Part shown: piece after piece, positions 10,901-20,295 of the stretch
Numbering within the stretch: the first letter of the stretch is position 1
Layout of the letters: each line of letters begins with the position of its first letter
NCBI RefSeq assembly: GCF_964204865.1
Contig: NC_135261.1
Span: forward strand, 5,146,001 to 5,210,000
Length of the DNA stretch: 64,000 bases
DNA from: Styela clava
Taxonomy: Eukaryota > Chordata > Ascidiacea > Stolidobranchia > Styelidae
Direction: 5' to 3'
Notes under the pieces: generated by a model
Seen by the model: only the letters and a program-made list of their open reading frames with translations
Database searches by the model: none
What the model was told of the DNA's origin: nothing
Position numbers and translations under genes: made by a program

Positions 10901-13900
10901 GGCTATAATTCCTGTACAAATTGGCCGAACGTTGCTGAGAATGGAGGTTGAAATTGTGAATGAAGAAAACTTGCCATTGTTACTCAGCAAAAGCACACTA
11001 AAGCGTGCAGGCACTGTACTTGACATGCAGAACGATCGTGCGGTAATGCTCAAGCAAGATCTTAAGTTGCATTTATCTACCAATGGACATTATGCGGTAG
11101 ATATACTGCCTAAAATGAAGGCAGAAGTTGGTTGTCGTAATGAAATCCTTGCATCAGAAATCACTGGGCATAAAGAATTTGGGAAAGCTGAAATTACAAA
11201 ATTGCATAAACAGTTCGGCCATGCGTCACAAGACAAATTAAAGAAGCTCATTCAGAATGCAGGAAAATGGAATGCAGATCTTTCGAGCCTGATTGAAGAA
11301 ACAGTCAGTGATTGTGAAATATGTAAAGTTTACAAAAAACCTTCGCCACGTCCAGTTGTAGAACTTTCATGGGCAAATGATTTTAATCAAACAGTGGCGG
11401 TCGATCTACATCAGCTAGGTTCTGATATGTGGTATTTGCATATGATTGATCACTTCACTCGATACAGTAGAGCTGCCATTGTGAGAAATAAATTTTCATC
11501 AACAATTGTAAAGAAATTCATGCAAAATTGGATCAGCATTTTTGGAAGTCCGTCTCGTATTCTGAGTGACAACGGCGGAGAATTTGATTCTGAAGTGTTC
11601 AAAGATATGTGTGGAAATTTTAATATAACATTCACGACGACAGCTGCATACTCACCGTGGTCTAATGGACTCTGCGAGCGACACAATAGGACATTGACAG
11701 AAACATTGATGAAAGTTAAGGCAGCTGAGAAATGTGATATGGAAACTGCACTTGCTTGGGCTCTTAGCGCAAAAAAATCACTTGTGAATAACAATGGCTT
11801 CAGCCCTAACCAGCTCGTGTTTGGAAGGAATCCCACTTTGCCATCAGTTACTCATGATGACCCACCTGCCTTGGAAGGTGAATCTATAAGTCTCACTGTA
11901 GCCAATAATATATTTGCAATGCAAGCTGCCAGGAAAGCAGTTATTGAATCAGAATCCTCCGAAAAAATAAGAAGAGCATTACGAACACAAACCCGACAGA
12001 CTCGGGATGAATTCTTCACGGGAGAAGAGGTTTATTATAAGAGAGAGGATCAAAAACAATGGAAGGGCCCTGCAAAAGTAATTGGGCAAGATGGACCGGT
12101 TATTTTTATACGACATGGCGGACAGCTAATCAGAGCACATTCATGCAGAGTCCAGCATGCCAACCGTTATCTTCAGGATTTTCCTCGGACAAAGGAGGTT
12201 TGCATTCCAACAGATTCTAATGATGGAATTGACGCTTCGTCTAATGGTAATGATCATATAGAAGATGAGGAACAGTCTGTTCCAGAAATTTCAAATGAAA
12301 GCAATGATTCTGAAAATATGGATAATGACCAAAGTGCAATTGGCAATCCAGATCAAGCAGCAACTGGTGGCAGACGTAATCTCAACTTGACTAAAGGCAA
12401 AATTGTCTCTTTTACATTAGCTGGTGAAGACTATGAAGCCAAAATCCTTAGTCGTGCAGGTAAATCAACCGGGAAATATGGGAAAAGCTACAATGTTGAA
12501 TATTGTAATCCAGAAAGTTTTAGAGGAAAATCTGGGTACGTAGATTTTGATAAAGTGGAAAATCTGAACGAGAAGGAAATGGATGAAAACACTCATGAAG
12601 ATGTGTTGGTCTTGGAAAATGTTGACTTTCTAGAAGCAAAGAAGTCAGAGTTGAAAAGCTGGAGACAAAATAAGGTCTACAATGAAGTCGAAAATGTTGG
12701 TCAACCAACAATTTCCGTACGATGGGTGTGTTCAATGAAAGATACTGAAGATGGAATCATTCCCAAAGCCAGACTTGTCGCAAGAGGCTTTGAAGAACAA
12801 ACTGACGATATTGCTAAAGAATCGCCCACCTGTTCAAAAGATTCACTCAGGGTTCTTATTGCCATTGTCGCACAAAAGAAATGGAAGCTTCATACGATTG
12901 ACATTAAAACAGCTTTCTTACAGGGAAATTGTGTGGATAGAGAAATATTTTTAAAGCCTCCCAAAGAGGCTGGAACTACCAAGCTATGGAAACTAAACAA
13001 ATGTGTTTATGGGTTAAGTGATGCATCACTCAAATGGTACAATCGACTAAAGAAGTTTCTCGTTGACCAAGGAGCAAAAGTATCAGCATCTGATTCAGCA
13101 GTATTCTATGTATACTGCAATGGGGAATTACAAGGAATAGCTGGGATTCATGTTGATGATATTCTGTGGTCTGGCACAGAGTATTTTGAGAACAATTTGA
13201 TTTCGAAACTGAGGTCAACATTTCTAATTAGCTCGGAGAAAAACGAGGCATTCAAATATTTGGGACTAGACATACAACAATCAGCCGATGAAATATTGAT
13301 CAATCAAGAATTGTATGTAAAAAACCTTGAGACCATAAAAGTGACCTCAGATGATGCAGAGTGTCTTTCGTCTTCTCAAATAGATATTTTAAGAGCGAAT
13401 ATTGGCCGTCTTCTTTGGGCAAGCAATCAGACACGTCCTGACGTGAGCTATGATGTTTGTCAGCTTGCTTCTAACCTTAAAGATGGGAAGAAAAAAGATT
13501 TGCTCTATATAAACAAGATAATAAGAAGACTGAAAAACCAGCAATTATCATTGAAATACAAAAATTTAGGAAATGATGAATTATTAAAGATTGTCGTCTT
13601 CGCTGATGCTGCTTATGGTAACCTGAGAGATGGTGGAAGCCAAGGGGGCAATTTGGTGTTCTTGGTTGGAGAAAATAATGAATGCTCTCTGCTAAGCTGG
13701 CAGTCCAAGAGGATTCGTCGCGTTGCCAAAAGTACTCTCACAGCGGAAACACTGTCATTGTCAGACGCAGTTGACAATGCTGTTTTTATCAAAGATATGT
13801 TTGCGGAGTTATATTTTGGAAAACTCAAAAGCCTACAACTCGATGTCATAACCGACAATCGATCACTATGTGAAGCACTCCGATCCAGTAAAAATGTTTC

Positions 13901-15097
13901 CAACAAACGCTTACGAGTTGAAATAGGGATGCTGAAGGAGATGATTCAAAACAAAGAAATCAACAGCATAAGCTGGGTCGAATCGAAAAAACAATTGGCT
14001 GATATTCTTACCAAAAAAGGGGCATCTCCTGAACGACTCGTTCAAACGCTTACCCTCGGACAATTACGTCTTTCCTAAACTTAAAATAAAACACAGTGAA
14101 TTTGTTACTATTCTGCTTTATTCATTTCAAGCACTGCATTCTTTCACTTTCGTTTTGCTTCATTTATTATGTTCGCTCAGGCGTGAATAATTTGCTATTG
14201 TGTTTTGTCTTCTGTTTTTACTGTTTGGGCAGCATGCTCATTATAAGTTTGTGGTTTTGTTAATCTGTATTAATCGATGTATTGACTTTGAACTGAGTTG
14301 TATTGTCAACTTTACAGAAAATACGTGGATGGAACGTAAATATTAAAATAAATAAAAAGTTTTAAAAGCAAATCAGGTGGGCAAGATCAAACTAACAAAT
14401 ATTTTTAATTAGCTTCACTCCCCCTCGAAAAAAATTTTCACGCCCCCCTTGTGGGGCGCGCCTCACCGTTTGAGAACCACTGATATAGATCATGTTTCAT
14501 GGGGTTGTACGTGATATTTCCGCGTAAACTTACAACAAACTCACTTGGTAAAGTCAACAGACATATTTGAAAAGAGACGAAAACAGCAATATATTGTACT
14601 TCGTAGTCGAAGTAATTGAGAAGCAACACGGATAATCCTGACAGAACAATCTGAATATATTTAGCAACGATGTGATTTCAGTAAAACTGATTGGTAAATT
14701 GTGTACCAGGTTAGGGTTAGGCCATAATTTTATTCCGATTTTTCTTATTTTAGTTCTATTACGAGTTCGGGGACTGTCTGGGTTAGCCAAGTGAATATAC
14801 CCACTGTCCATAGTAAAAAAAAAACAATGACTGCACCATACCAAACTGCTATCGATATTTATTTTTTTATTTAAGAAAGCTATCCAAAACTTCATTGTAC
14901 TATTTTAATTTATTAATGTTCTTTACTGGAGTTACCTGTATTCGCCAATTTTTAACAAATATTGCTTCAAATGCCGTAAACAGCATCTTATACAAACATC
15001 TGGTGACCATATCACGTACTTCCGGGATGTCATCAACTTCCAATGCACGAATTCGAAAGTCGAAGCCATCGACTGTCCATTCAAAACCGGAGCACAT
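7688..15097 (-). CDS. NAT8-like GNAT N-acetyltransferase, four exons
   Basis: Exons on the minus strand: 15097-14936, 14650-14545, 9144-8945 and 7930-7688 (711 nt, 236 aa). Intron phases are 0, 1 and 0 and join exactly; donors are GTAACT, GTGAGT and GTAAGT. Exon 1 holds the N-terminal beta strand (FRIRALEVDDI). Exon 2 is strongly hydrophobic, like the membrane segment that interrupts NAT8 proteins. Exon 3 has the VGTVAL strand. Exon 4 has the acetyl-CoA loop (GWRSKKIGT, where many members have RxxGxG/A) and the AVSLYKKNGFE helix. NAT8 relatives are ER-membrane enzymes that acetylate N-alpha groups or lysines; the substrate here is unknown. Length fits the family (about 227 aa in human NAT8). 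A longer in-frame start exists at 15199. Intron 2 contains a hAT with a nested copia. A TTTATT (AATAAA on the minus strand) lies at about 7556. Confidence 0.85.
8168..8318. repeat. Mariner-like MITE, diverged copy
   Basis: Shares TTGTCCATGAAGTC ends and the internal phrase GGCCAAAACAATATATG with the MITE at 2552-2727. It lies in intron 3 of the NAT8-like gene. The ends are degraded. Confidence 0.45.
8945..9144 (-). CDS. NAT8-like acetyltransferase, exon 3
   Basis: 200 nt, entering in phase 1 after GATGCAG and leaving in phase 0 at AGC|GTAAGT. It contains the paired strands TYVGFWI...KVGTVALHEAD and ends in ETGTIISLS, which continues directly into the acetyl-CoA-binding strand of exon 4. Confidence 0.85.
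9581..9794 (+). repeat. Copia 5' LTR
   Basis: 214 bp, TGTTACTATT...CAACTTTACA. It should hold the promoter, but no clear TATA box is seen by eye. It differs from the 3' LTR at two bases (LTR positions 50 and 143). Confidence 0.93.
9795..9806 (+). promoter_or_regulatory. Primer-binding site, initiator tRNA-Met
   Basis: TGGTAGCAGAGG abuts the 5' LTR and is the exact complement of the last 12 nucleotides (CCTCTGCTACCA) of the usual metazoan initiator tRNA-Met. It therefore marks where minus-strand cDNA synthesis starts. Confidence 0.9.
9810..14078 (+). CDS. Copia Gag-Pol polyprotein
   Basis: 1422 aa in one frame. Gag (about residues 1-250) ends in a CCHC zinc knuckle near 256 (CAICESKMHWAKQC). 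The aspartic protease motif is near 313 (VDTACT, where many elements have DTGA/DSGA). Integrase has its zinc-binding HHCC near 464-500, then catalytic Asp near 531, DNGGEF near 586 and a Glu near 621 (CERHNR). A charged linker leads to a small beta-rich segment near 865-920. Reverse transcriptase follows (ARLVARGF; TIDIKTAFLQG; HVDDI near 1114 as the YVDD equivalent), then RNase H (FADAAYG near 1264; TAETLSLSDA; ITDNRS). Protease before integrase before RT is the copia order. All catalytic positions seen are present, so it may be functional. Confidence 0.95.
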   Translation: MTSKQIPPPRFGGGTSYAEWKNKLDMWISITEVPKEKQAILVRLQSLDGNNKAEKAVSELTSEQLKADDGLDKLLGNLDGAFQSEKTDEAYLAYTLFSKYQKSSDISMVDFILEFEHRYARLVKYDMKLPDTILAFKILDAAGLTDQQRQMVLTVGSDLKFESMKSALKRILSKQDGDEKNYDFDEDDVASNIKKENAFVTRDTGTGRPKFKKEFFKERSRYATGSGGGAKQRYKHHESTVKAQLNPRDKYGNISRCAICESKMHWAKQCPHKKNKFIVPMQDGVCEQIQMVLITDENSSDIFEVEAAKAAIVDTACTKTVAGKKWFRNYLGLLNENLSSRVEIFPSMKRFKFGDGKEIQAEKKAIIPVQIGRTLLRMEVEIVNEENLPLLLSKSTLKRAGTVLDMQNDRAVMLKQDLKLHLSTNGHYAVDILPKMKAEVGCRNEILASEITGHKEFGKAEITKLHKQFGHASQDKLKKLIQNAGKWNADLSSLIEETVSDCEICKVYKKPSPRPVVELSWANDFNQTVAVDLHQLGSDMWYLHMIDHFTRYSRAAIVRNKFSSTIVKKFMQNWISIFGSPSRILSDNGGEFDSEVFKDMCGNFNITFTTTAAYSPWSNGLCERHNRTLTETLMKVKAAEKCDMETALAWALSAKKSLVNNNGFSPNQLVFGRNPTLPSVTHDDPPALEGESISLTVANNIFAMQAARKAVIESESSEKIRRALRTQTRQTRDEFFTGEEVYYKREDQKQWKGPAKVIGQDGPVIFIRHGGQLIRAHSCRVQHANRYLQDFPRTKEVCIPTDSNDGIDASSNGNDHIEDEEQSVPEISNESNDSENMDNDQSAIGNPDQAATGGRRNLNLTKGKIVSFTLAGEDYEAKILSRAGKSTGKYGKSYNVEYCNPESFRGKSGYVDFDKVENLNEKEMDENTHEDVLVLENVDFLEAKKSELKSWRQNKVYNEVENVGQPTISVRWVCSMKDTEDGIIPKARLVARGFEEQTDDIAKESPTCSKDSLRVLIAIVAQKKWKLHTIDIKTAFLQGNCVDREIFLKPPKEAGTTKLWKLNKCVYGLSDASLKWYNRLKKFLVDQGAKVSASDSAVFYVYCNGELQGIAGIHVDDILWSGTEYFENNLISKLRSTFLISSEKNEAFKYLGLDIQQSADEILINQELYVKNLETIKVTSDDAECLSSSQIDILRANIGRLLWASNQTRPDVSYDVCQLASNLKDGKKKDLLYINKIIRRLKNQQLSLKYKNLGNDELLKIVVFADAAYGNLRDGGSQGGNLVFLVGENNECSLLSWQSKRIRRVAKSTLTAETLSLSDAVDNAVFIKDMFAELYFGKLKSLQLDVITDNRSLCEALRSSKNVSNKRLRVEIGMLKEMIQNKEINSISWVESKKQLADILTKKGASPERLVQTLTLGQLRLS
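14103..14316 (+). repeat. Copia 3' LTR
   Basis: 214 bp, two mismatches to the 5' LTR. The sequence just upstream (ATAAAACACAGTGAATT) is not purine-only, which is unusual for the plus-strand primer region. Confidence 0.93.
14545..14650 (-). CDS. NAT8-like acetyltransferase, exon 2 (membrane segment)
   Basis: The acceptor is ATATATTCAG and the donor A|GTGAGT. The 106 nt (phase 0 in, phase 1 out) encode about 35 mostly hydrophobic residues (IVLSGLSVLLLNYF..., then ...FVSFQICLLTLP). This agrees in position with the transmembrane stretch of NAT8 proteins. Confidence 0.78.
14700..14815. repeat. Half-copy of the GTGTACCAGGTTAGG MITE
   Basis: Starts TGTGTACCAGGTTAGGG and continues through the family's CTATTACGAGTTCGGGGACTG block, but stops mid-element at about 14815. 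It lies in intron 1 of the NAT8-like gene. Confidence 0.7.
14936..15097 (-). CDS. NAT8-like acetyltransferase, exon 1
   Basis: Starts at the ATG of MCSGFEW (A at -3) and ends at CAG followed by GTAACT, phase 0. It encodes 54 residues including the beta-1 strand and the DDIPEVRDMV helix start. An in-frame upstream ATG at 15199 would add 34 residues of Lys/Phe-rich sequence; the shorter start matches the family's length better. Confidence 0.8.
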
Positions 15098-15249
15098 TTT
15101 TCCGAAGTTTTTTTTTTCAGCTTTAAATTTATTTAAAAATAATACACTTCTGTGATAAGTAAATGTTTTACTCTTAGGATTAATTTTAGTAAAACACATC
15201 TCCTAAAAACTCGATTCTAGTCTATGACCGAATCCCTGCATTTATATAC

Positions 15250-15365
15250 AATACCTGGCGCTCCATAAGTGTTTGTACCAATATGGAAGTAACTAATTTT
15301 GTTCGGCTATTTTAAATCAAGTTGTGTAAAGGGATCGAAACCTATGGGCAGAGAACTACGTGAGT
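15250..15365. repeat. Opposite half of the same MITE, inverted
   Basis: Begins TGGCGCTCCATAAGTG and runs to the AACCTATGGGCAGAG point, which is the complementary half of the element at 14700-14815 in the opposite orientation. The two halves bracket NAT8-like exon 1. Confidence 0.65.
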
Positions 15366-16851
15366 ATTCAATACTCTGCTCAAGAATTTACCGTGTGATT
15401 AATTAAAATTGGTTTAAATTTGACTTGATGAACGTTCTGAACTTAAATGCATTGCATTTATGCCGAATCATTTGCATTTTCGCCACTTTTTCCAACAAGG
15501 ATTTTTCTAGCGCCCCGATCGATTTACCTTACTTTTAATTGCCAAAATATCGAAGAATGAATTATGAGGAAAGAAAACTTTTTAATCTATTTATAAGACT
15601 TTAAGGGTCATCTTCATCTTACTCAAGACTTCGGAATCTCTCACATTAGGAATGGATGTTACGGCGATACTAGTTTTATACAAAGATAAGGCAGTTTGTG
15701 TATCAGGTTTGGGTCAGGCCCTAATTTTATCCCGATTTAACTTATTTTAGTTCTATTACGAGTTCGGGGATTGTCTGTGTTAGCTAAGTAATTATACCCC
15801 CTGATCATAGGTTTTACAACTTGATGTAAATTAGGCGAACAAAATTAGTTATCTTGATGTTGGTACAGCACACACTTCTGAAATACCAAAACGAATATTC
15901 AAATATTGTCTTGCTAACGTTATCTTGAAAGTTATTTCAACTATATCCCTGACATATTTTAAAACAAACCATCCCGTAGGTTGTTTTTCTTTTACCTGTT
16001 ACCCGTAGAACTCTACCTCTACCTCTTAAGTAAATTTCTATGGTCCATCTTCATCTAAGAATTTCCACTCTGTGAAAATCAGACCTAAAGCATATAAAAT
16101 ATCATTATTCAAACGAACGATTTGAAGTGACATGCCAAGTGCGAACTGGGGGCTTAAAATATATAAATTGCTCCAGCAAACGATAAACAATCTCAGACAA
16201 TTTTTCAATGCAAACGATGCTGCTTAATCAAATTTTGTTCGGATAATCGTGCATCAGGTAATTGTGAATACGTGTCAAATAGTGACATGACATTAATTTT
16301 CGTGATAGTGATGACAACAAGTGTTTAACGTATAACAGGTAATATTCAAACTACGTAATCCTGTACCGAACAACATTGTTACATGTAATGATCTTATCTG
16401 GAGGTGTGCAACCTTTCAAAAGTTCTGGTTATTGATCTTATGACATGCGTTGTTCGTTTCTCAGAGGCTAACTAACTGATAGGGCATTGTGATGTCATAG
16501 GCATAGATAATAAATTGATCTCAAGTATGGGCTTCAAATCTCGAAGGATTGGAATTACTCGCACGAACCAGATTAAACTAACTTAAAAACTCATTGTCAC
16601 TTAAACGCGTGCCGCACAGTTTTTCCTTGTTGACCGCGTTTGTCCCGCAGGTTGCTAATAAACACGGCAGTGACGTCATTTGTGAAACGTGACGATAACA
16701 TTGATAAAAGCACGAACGTTGGATAAAATACAAATTGGTAATTGATTACTGTGCTGTATCTTTAGATTTTAGAAGACTGTTCATTAATACGCTTCAGAAA
16801 ATGCCTCGATCACAGTATTTGCCTTGGCAAGTGTGCAGAGCCGAATAAAAT
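15366..16851. other. Intergenic; MITE copy at 15686-15890
   Basis: 15686-15890 is a full-length diverged copy of the GTGTACCAGGTTAGG MITE (GTGTATCAGGTTTGGG at one end, CACACTTCTGAAATACC at the other). The stretch 16075-16400 belongs to the duplicated methyltransferase flank described below. No other gene is visible. Confidence 0.6.
16075..16290. repeat. Left arm of inverted duplication beside methyltransferase
   Basis: The reverse complement of this arm is found at about 18010-18233 (compare TTTTGTTCGGATAATCGTGC here with GCACGATTATCCGAACAAAA-like sequence there). The next block (about 16310-16400, CCTGTACCGAACAACATTG) is repeated in direct orientation at about 18300-18400. Confidence 0.8.
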
Positions 16852-17745
16852 CTAATAGTCCTTGATGAATACGAAGATAGGAAAAACTATCTCAACAATC
16901 AGCATGATATCTTCGTCGTCGAGTGTCGTATTCAATTGAAGACCTTTCTTGATATTATGCGTAAGTATTTCAAGAGGATCGACGGATGGCTTCTCTTTCA
17001 TCATAATTACGTATTCTCCAGAGGTTCGTAACACATCCTTGAATTTTCGTAGTGACATCTCTCTTTCGCTTACGATTTCTTTGAGCCATCTTTCAGATGG
17101 ATTTTGTATTCGATCGAAAATAGGTCGATTTCTATCAAGTGCTTCGAAATTGCTTGGATGGGCTCGGATATCCACGAAATACTGTGCAATCACAGGTCTC
17201 AAAAACATGCAGGATGTTGCCGAATCGTTTTCGTAGCAGTTAATTAACCTCGCCTTTTGGAGGTTAAACACATACGCAGCACAAAGTCCTCCAGGTTTTA
17301 AAACTCTCTGACATTCTTTTTCAAATTTCTTTATATCCAGAAAATGTATTGATGTTCCACACGTAACGAGATCAATGCTATTGTCTTCTACTGGAAATTT
17401 GAGGCTATGGATAACCTCAAAAGTAATGTTTTTGGATTTGTTCAATAGCTTTGCTTGCCTGATTTGGGCTTCGCTGATATCGACACCCAAAATTGATTGA
17501 AAATACGAAGAAAACATTTGTGTTGATAATGTTCCACAACCACAGCCGACATCAAGCATTCGCTCATATCTCCCATCTTGGGTTTTCGCAGGCCTTTTTT
17601 CTCTCATAAACTGCATAATTTCCTTCGGTATCGTCGAACAGTATGGAAATCTATATTTTGCATAAATTTTTGCCAAGTCTTCATCTTCATATACTCGAAT
17701 AAGCTCAACATCAACAGAACTCGATGATTTGATTCCGTGACTCAT
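16852..17745 (-). CDS. Class I SAM-dependent methyltransferase
   Basis: 297 aa in a single exon. The Rossmann motif I (MLDVGCGCGTLS) is near residues 62-75 and the acidic strand end VDIS near 90. The motif IV-like region DLVTCGTSIHFLD is near 125-137 and the post-motif LKPGGL near 150. This layout is that of the Methyltransf_11/UbiE-type small-molecule methyltransferases, often cytosolic. The substrate cannot be read from sequence. The start ATG (MSHGIKSSS) precedes a conserved helix that contains YAKYRFPYC. A 5'-truncated duplicate lies upstream at 18919-19358. I see no AATAAA on the minus strand within about 100 bp of the stop. Confidence 0.88.
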   Translation of the reverse strand: MSHGIKSSSSVDVELIRVYEDEDLAKIYAKYRFPYCSTIPKEIMQFMREKRPAKTQDGRYERMLDVGCGCGTLSTQMFSSYFQSILGVDISEAQIRQAKLLNKSKNITFEVIHSLKFPVEDNSIDLVTCGTSIHFLDIKKFEKECQRVLKPGGLCAAYVFNLQKARLINCYENDSATSCMFLRPVIAQYFVDIRAHPSNFEALDRNRPIFDRIQNPSERWLKEIVSEREMSLRKFKDVLRTSGEYVIMMKEKPSVDPLEILTHNIKKGLQLNTTLDDEDIMLIVEIVFPIFVFIKDY

Positions 17746-18009
17746 TTCCCTAGAATTTCAAAATCTTGGGTAAAATTTCGAGATTTCCTTTATTTCTGAT
17801 CAAAATTGCTGTCGTCAAGAAACGGAAGATCTATACTTCGATGATATTGCCAATTGCTTTGATTTTATTGACAGCCAAACTATGTATTTTATGACTGAAT
17901 GATCATACTCATTGCTTCATGCTCATTGCGGTAAATGTCAAATCGACCACAAAAAAAGATTAGTATGTCGTTTTTGGTAATGATGCAATCAATCCGGCAG
18001 AAATATAAT

Positions 18010-18233
18010 AAATGTCATGTCACTATTTGACACTTATCTACAATTACCTGATGACACGATTATCCGAACAAAATTTGAATAAGCAGCGGCGTTTACCTTA
18101 AAAAATTGCCTGAGATTGATAATTTTTTGCTGAAGCAATTTATATGTTTTAAGCCCCAGTTCGCACTTGGCCTGTCAGTTCAAATCGTTTGTTTGAATAA
18201 TGATATTTTATATGTTTTACATCTAATTTTAGG
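18010..18233. repeat. Right arm of inverted duplication
   Basis: Reverse complement of 16075-16290, about 85-90% alike by eye. It lies directly upstream (minus-strand sense) of the intact methyltransferase start. Confidence 0.8.
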
Positions 18234-18918
18234 CCTACTTACCTGACGTCAATTGCAATTCATATATATACTCATAAATATATTTTATATAATATATATA
18301 ATAGGTGATGACAATTAGTGTCTAATTCTAACATATAACAGGTAATATTTAAACTACGTATACCTGTACCGAACAACATTGTTACATGCAATGATCTTAT
18401 CGAACACGGTAGTGACATCTGTTGTTGAACGTGACGAATAATTATTATTTTTATTTCGTTCAATTCGACATCTAAATCAATACGTGCCTTATGAAATATC
18501 GCACCAATGGCATCTACTGCTGGTTGTGATTGATTATTTGCGACTCAAGCGATTGGCAGAATTTTTTCCGCGACACAGAAGAGTTCTTTATTCAACGTCA
18601 AAACTTGGAGACGTATGCGCAAGGTAATTTCAAATCTGTTGATAAATGACGCCCTTCTCATCCTCTTCATTTAAACTAAACCGCAAAGCTTTAGCCAAGT
18701 ATATAGGCTTATAATTGTGATATTTATTAATCAGAACAATCAAAGAAAATCATGTTTGAGAAAACGGTCATGATTGTAAAATATCTGTAATAAACTACAA
18801 ATTAGTAATTGGTTACTGTGCAGTATCTTGAGATTTTAAAGACTGTTCATTAAAATACACTTCGGAAAATGCTTTATTTACAGTATTTGCTTTGGCAAGA
18901 GTGCAGAGCCGAATAAAT

Positions 18919-19358
18919 CTAATAATCTTTCATGATTACGAAGGTAGAGGTAACTAACTCAACACTCAGCATTATATCTGCGTCGTCAAGTGACTGGTTT
19001 AAGTGAAGACCTTCCTTGATATTTTGTGCAAATACCTCAAGCGGATCACCGGATGGCTTTTCTTTCATCATAATAACGTATTCTCCGGAGGTTCGGAACC
19101 TATCTTTAATCTTTCGTAGTGGCATCTCTCTTTCGATTATGATTTCTTTGAGCCATTGTTTAGAAGAATTTTGTATTCGATCAAATATCGGTCGATTTTC
19201 ATCAAGTGCTTCGAAATTACACGGATGAACTTTGATATCGATGAAATACTGCGCAGTCACGGGCTTCAGCAATATGCAAGACGTTGTAGAATCGTTTTCG
19301 CTGAGATTGATCAACCTCGCCTTTCGAAGATTAAGTACAAACGCAGCACAGATCCCAC
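18919..19358 (-). pseudogene. 5'-truncated methyltransferase duplicate
   Basis: The last roughly 145 codons match the C-terminal half of the gene at 16852-17745 (for example shared GEYVIMMKEKPS and the same ...MKDY end). Homology stops at about 19358, in the middle of the KPGGLCAA strand, beside a T9 run. The SAM-binding motifs are therefore missing and no catalytic activity is expected. The 3' flanks of the two copies also match (GTGCAGAGCCGAATAAA), so this is a DNA-level segmental duplication and not a retrocopy. Confidence 0.85.
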
Positions 19359-19379
19359 CAGTTTTTTTTTATCGTAGCC

Positions 19380-20295
19380 GGATTTAAGTTAATTTGTATG
19401 ACGCAGCAAGTGACGTCATAATGGCGCACTGTGACTTAGGCAGAAATGTGTCTATGACTTGGGGACATACGCAATTTTGCAACTTCACTATACGCGCCAG
19501 TCCTGAAAACTAAACATTCCAAAAACGAATGTAATTCTCAGTATCTACAATGTCTAATCCCCAAAATAGCTAATCAGTTTCAATTACATTATTTTTTATG
19601 TTCAAAAATATATATTTCATCAATATAACACGTTCTGCACACCCATCGAAATAAGACTAAGATTAAATATAAAGAATAAAACAGCAATGCACCTAATATA
19701 AAAGCCAACCAAGGTAAATTGGACTCGGACAGTGAATATCACAAGTGCACGTCTTCCTATACTGTGGTAAAAATTCAAATTAATACGCGCTAAGCTAGAA
19801 TCCGAGATGCAAAAACTTGAAAATACTTCGCCGAGGTTATTTTGCCTTTGTGACGTCACAATAGTCCTGCGGTAACAATGATAATTCAATATGACGAAAC
19901 AATTGCACAAATGTGCATGTCATACTAAATCTCCATTTTTATGGGTTTCGGAACTTCTAAAATAAAATCTGAGTTAACAGACAGGTGCGCAGCATTACAA
20001 AAATACCTATTTTGTAAAAAAAAACTCAAAATCGCCAAAAATGGCTTACGCAATTCGGTTATTAGCGTGACGATGTTTTTAAATATAGCTAGCTGTACAA
20101 TTGATACCTCTGTACTAGCATAAGTGTTTAATGTCATTTATTATTCAATTTAGAACCTGGCGTTCCAATCAATTTCTTGTATTGTTTTTAGCGCACCTTA
20201 TCCAAGTCGTAGATGACTGGACCACCTCAAGCAATCCGGAAACTCTTTTATTCAACAGAAAAATTGAAGCTGAATGAATGATTCAATAATTTTTC
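19380..20295. other. No gene recognised
   Basis: About 900 bp with two TGACGTCA palindromes (19411 and 19851). Open frames here are short and show no family motif. Confidence 0.45.

Larger units (their letters stand above)
9581..14316 (+). mobile_element. Intact Ty1/copia LTR retrotransposon
   Basis: Two 214-bp LTRs (9581-9794, 14103-14316) begin TGTTAC, end TTTACA and differ at only two positions. The element is flanked by the 5-bp duplication GAAAA (9576-9580, 14317-14321). A tRNA-iMet primer site directly follows the 5' LTR, and a single uninterrupted 1422-codon Gag-Pol frame fills the interior. Near-identical LTRs and an intact frame imply a recent insertion. The gag start and single-ORF layout resemble the GalEa-type copia elements of marine invertebrates; that clade assignment is an inference. 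Only 24 bp separate the stop codon from the 3' LTR, with no clear polypurine tract. Confidence 0.95.
9435..14482. mobile_element. Non-autonomous hAT element hosting the copia insertion
   Basis: The left end is CAGTGCTTCCCAAACTTTTT followed by AAGCCGCGCCCC. The right end is the imperfect inverse (GGGGCGCGCC ... GAGAACCACTG). The flanks are ATATAAAT (9427-9434) and ATATAGAT (14483-14490), an 8-bp duplication with one mismatch. Without the copia element about 310 bp remain, with no transposase. It is in intron 2 of the NAT8-like gene. A solo right end of the same family is at about 54590-54645. Confidence 0.82.

Noticed and set aside
13613..13906. Minus-strand open frames across 9.8-14.1 kb
   Set aside because: Antisense shadows of the copia Gag-Pol frame.
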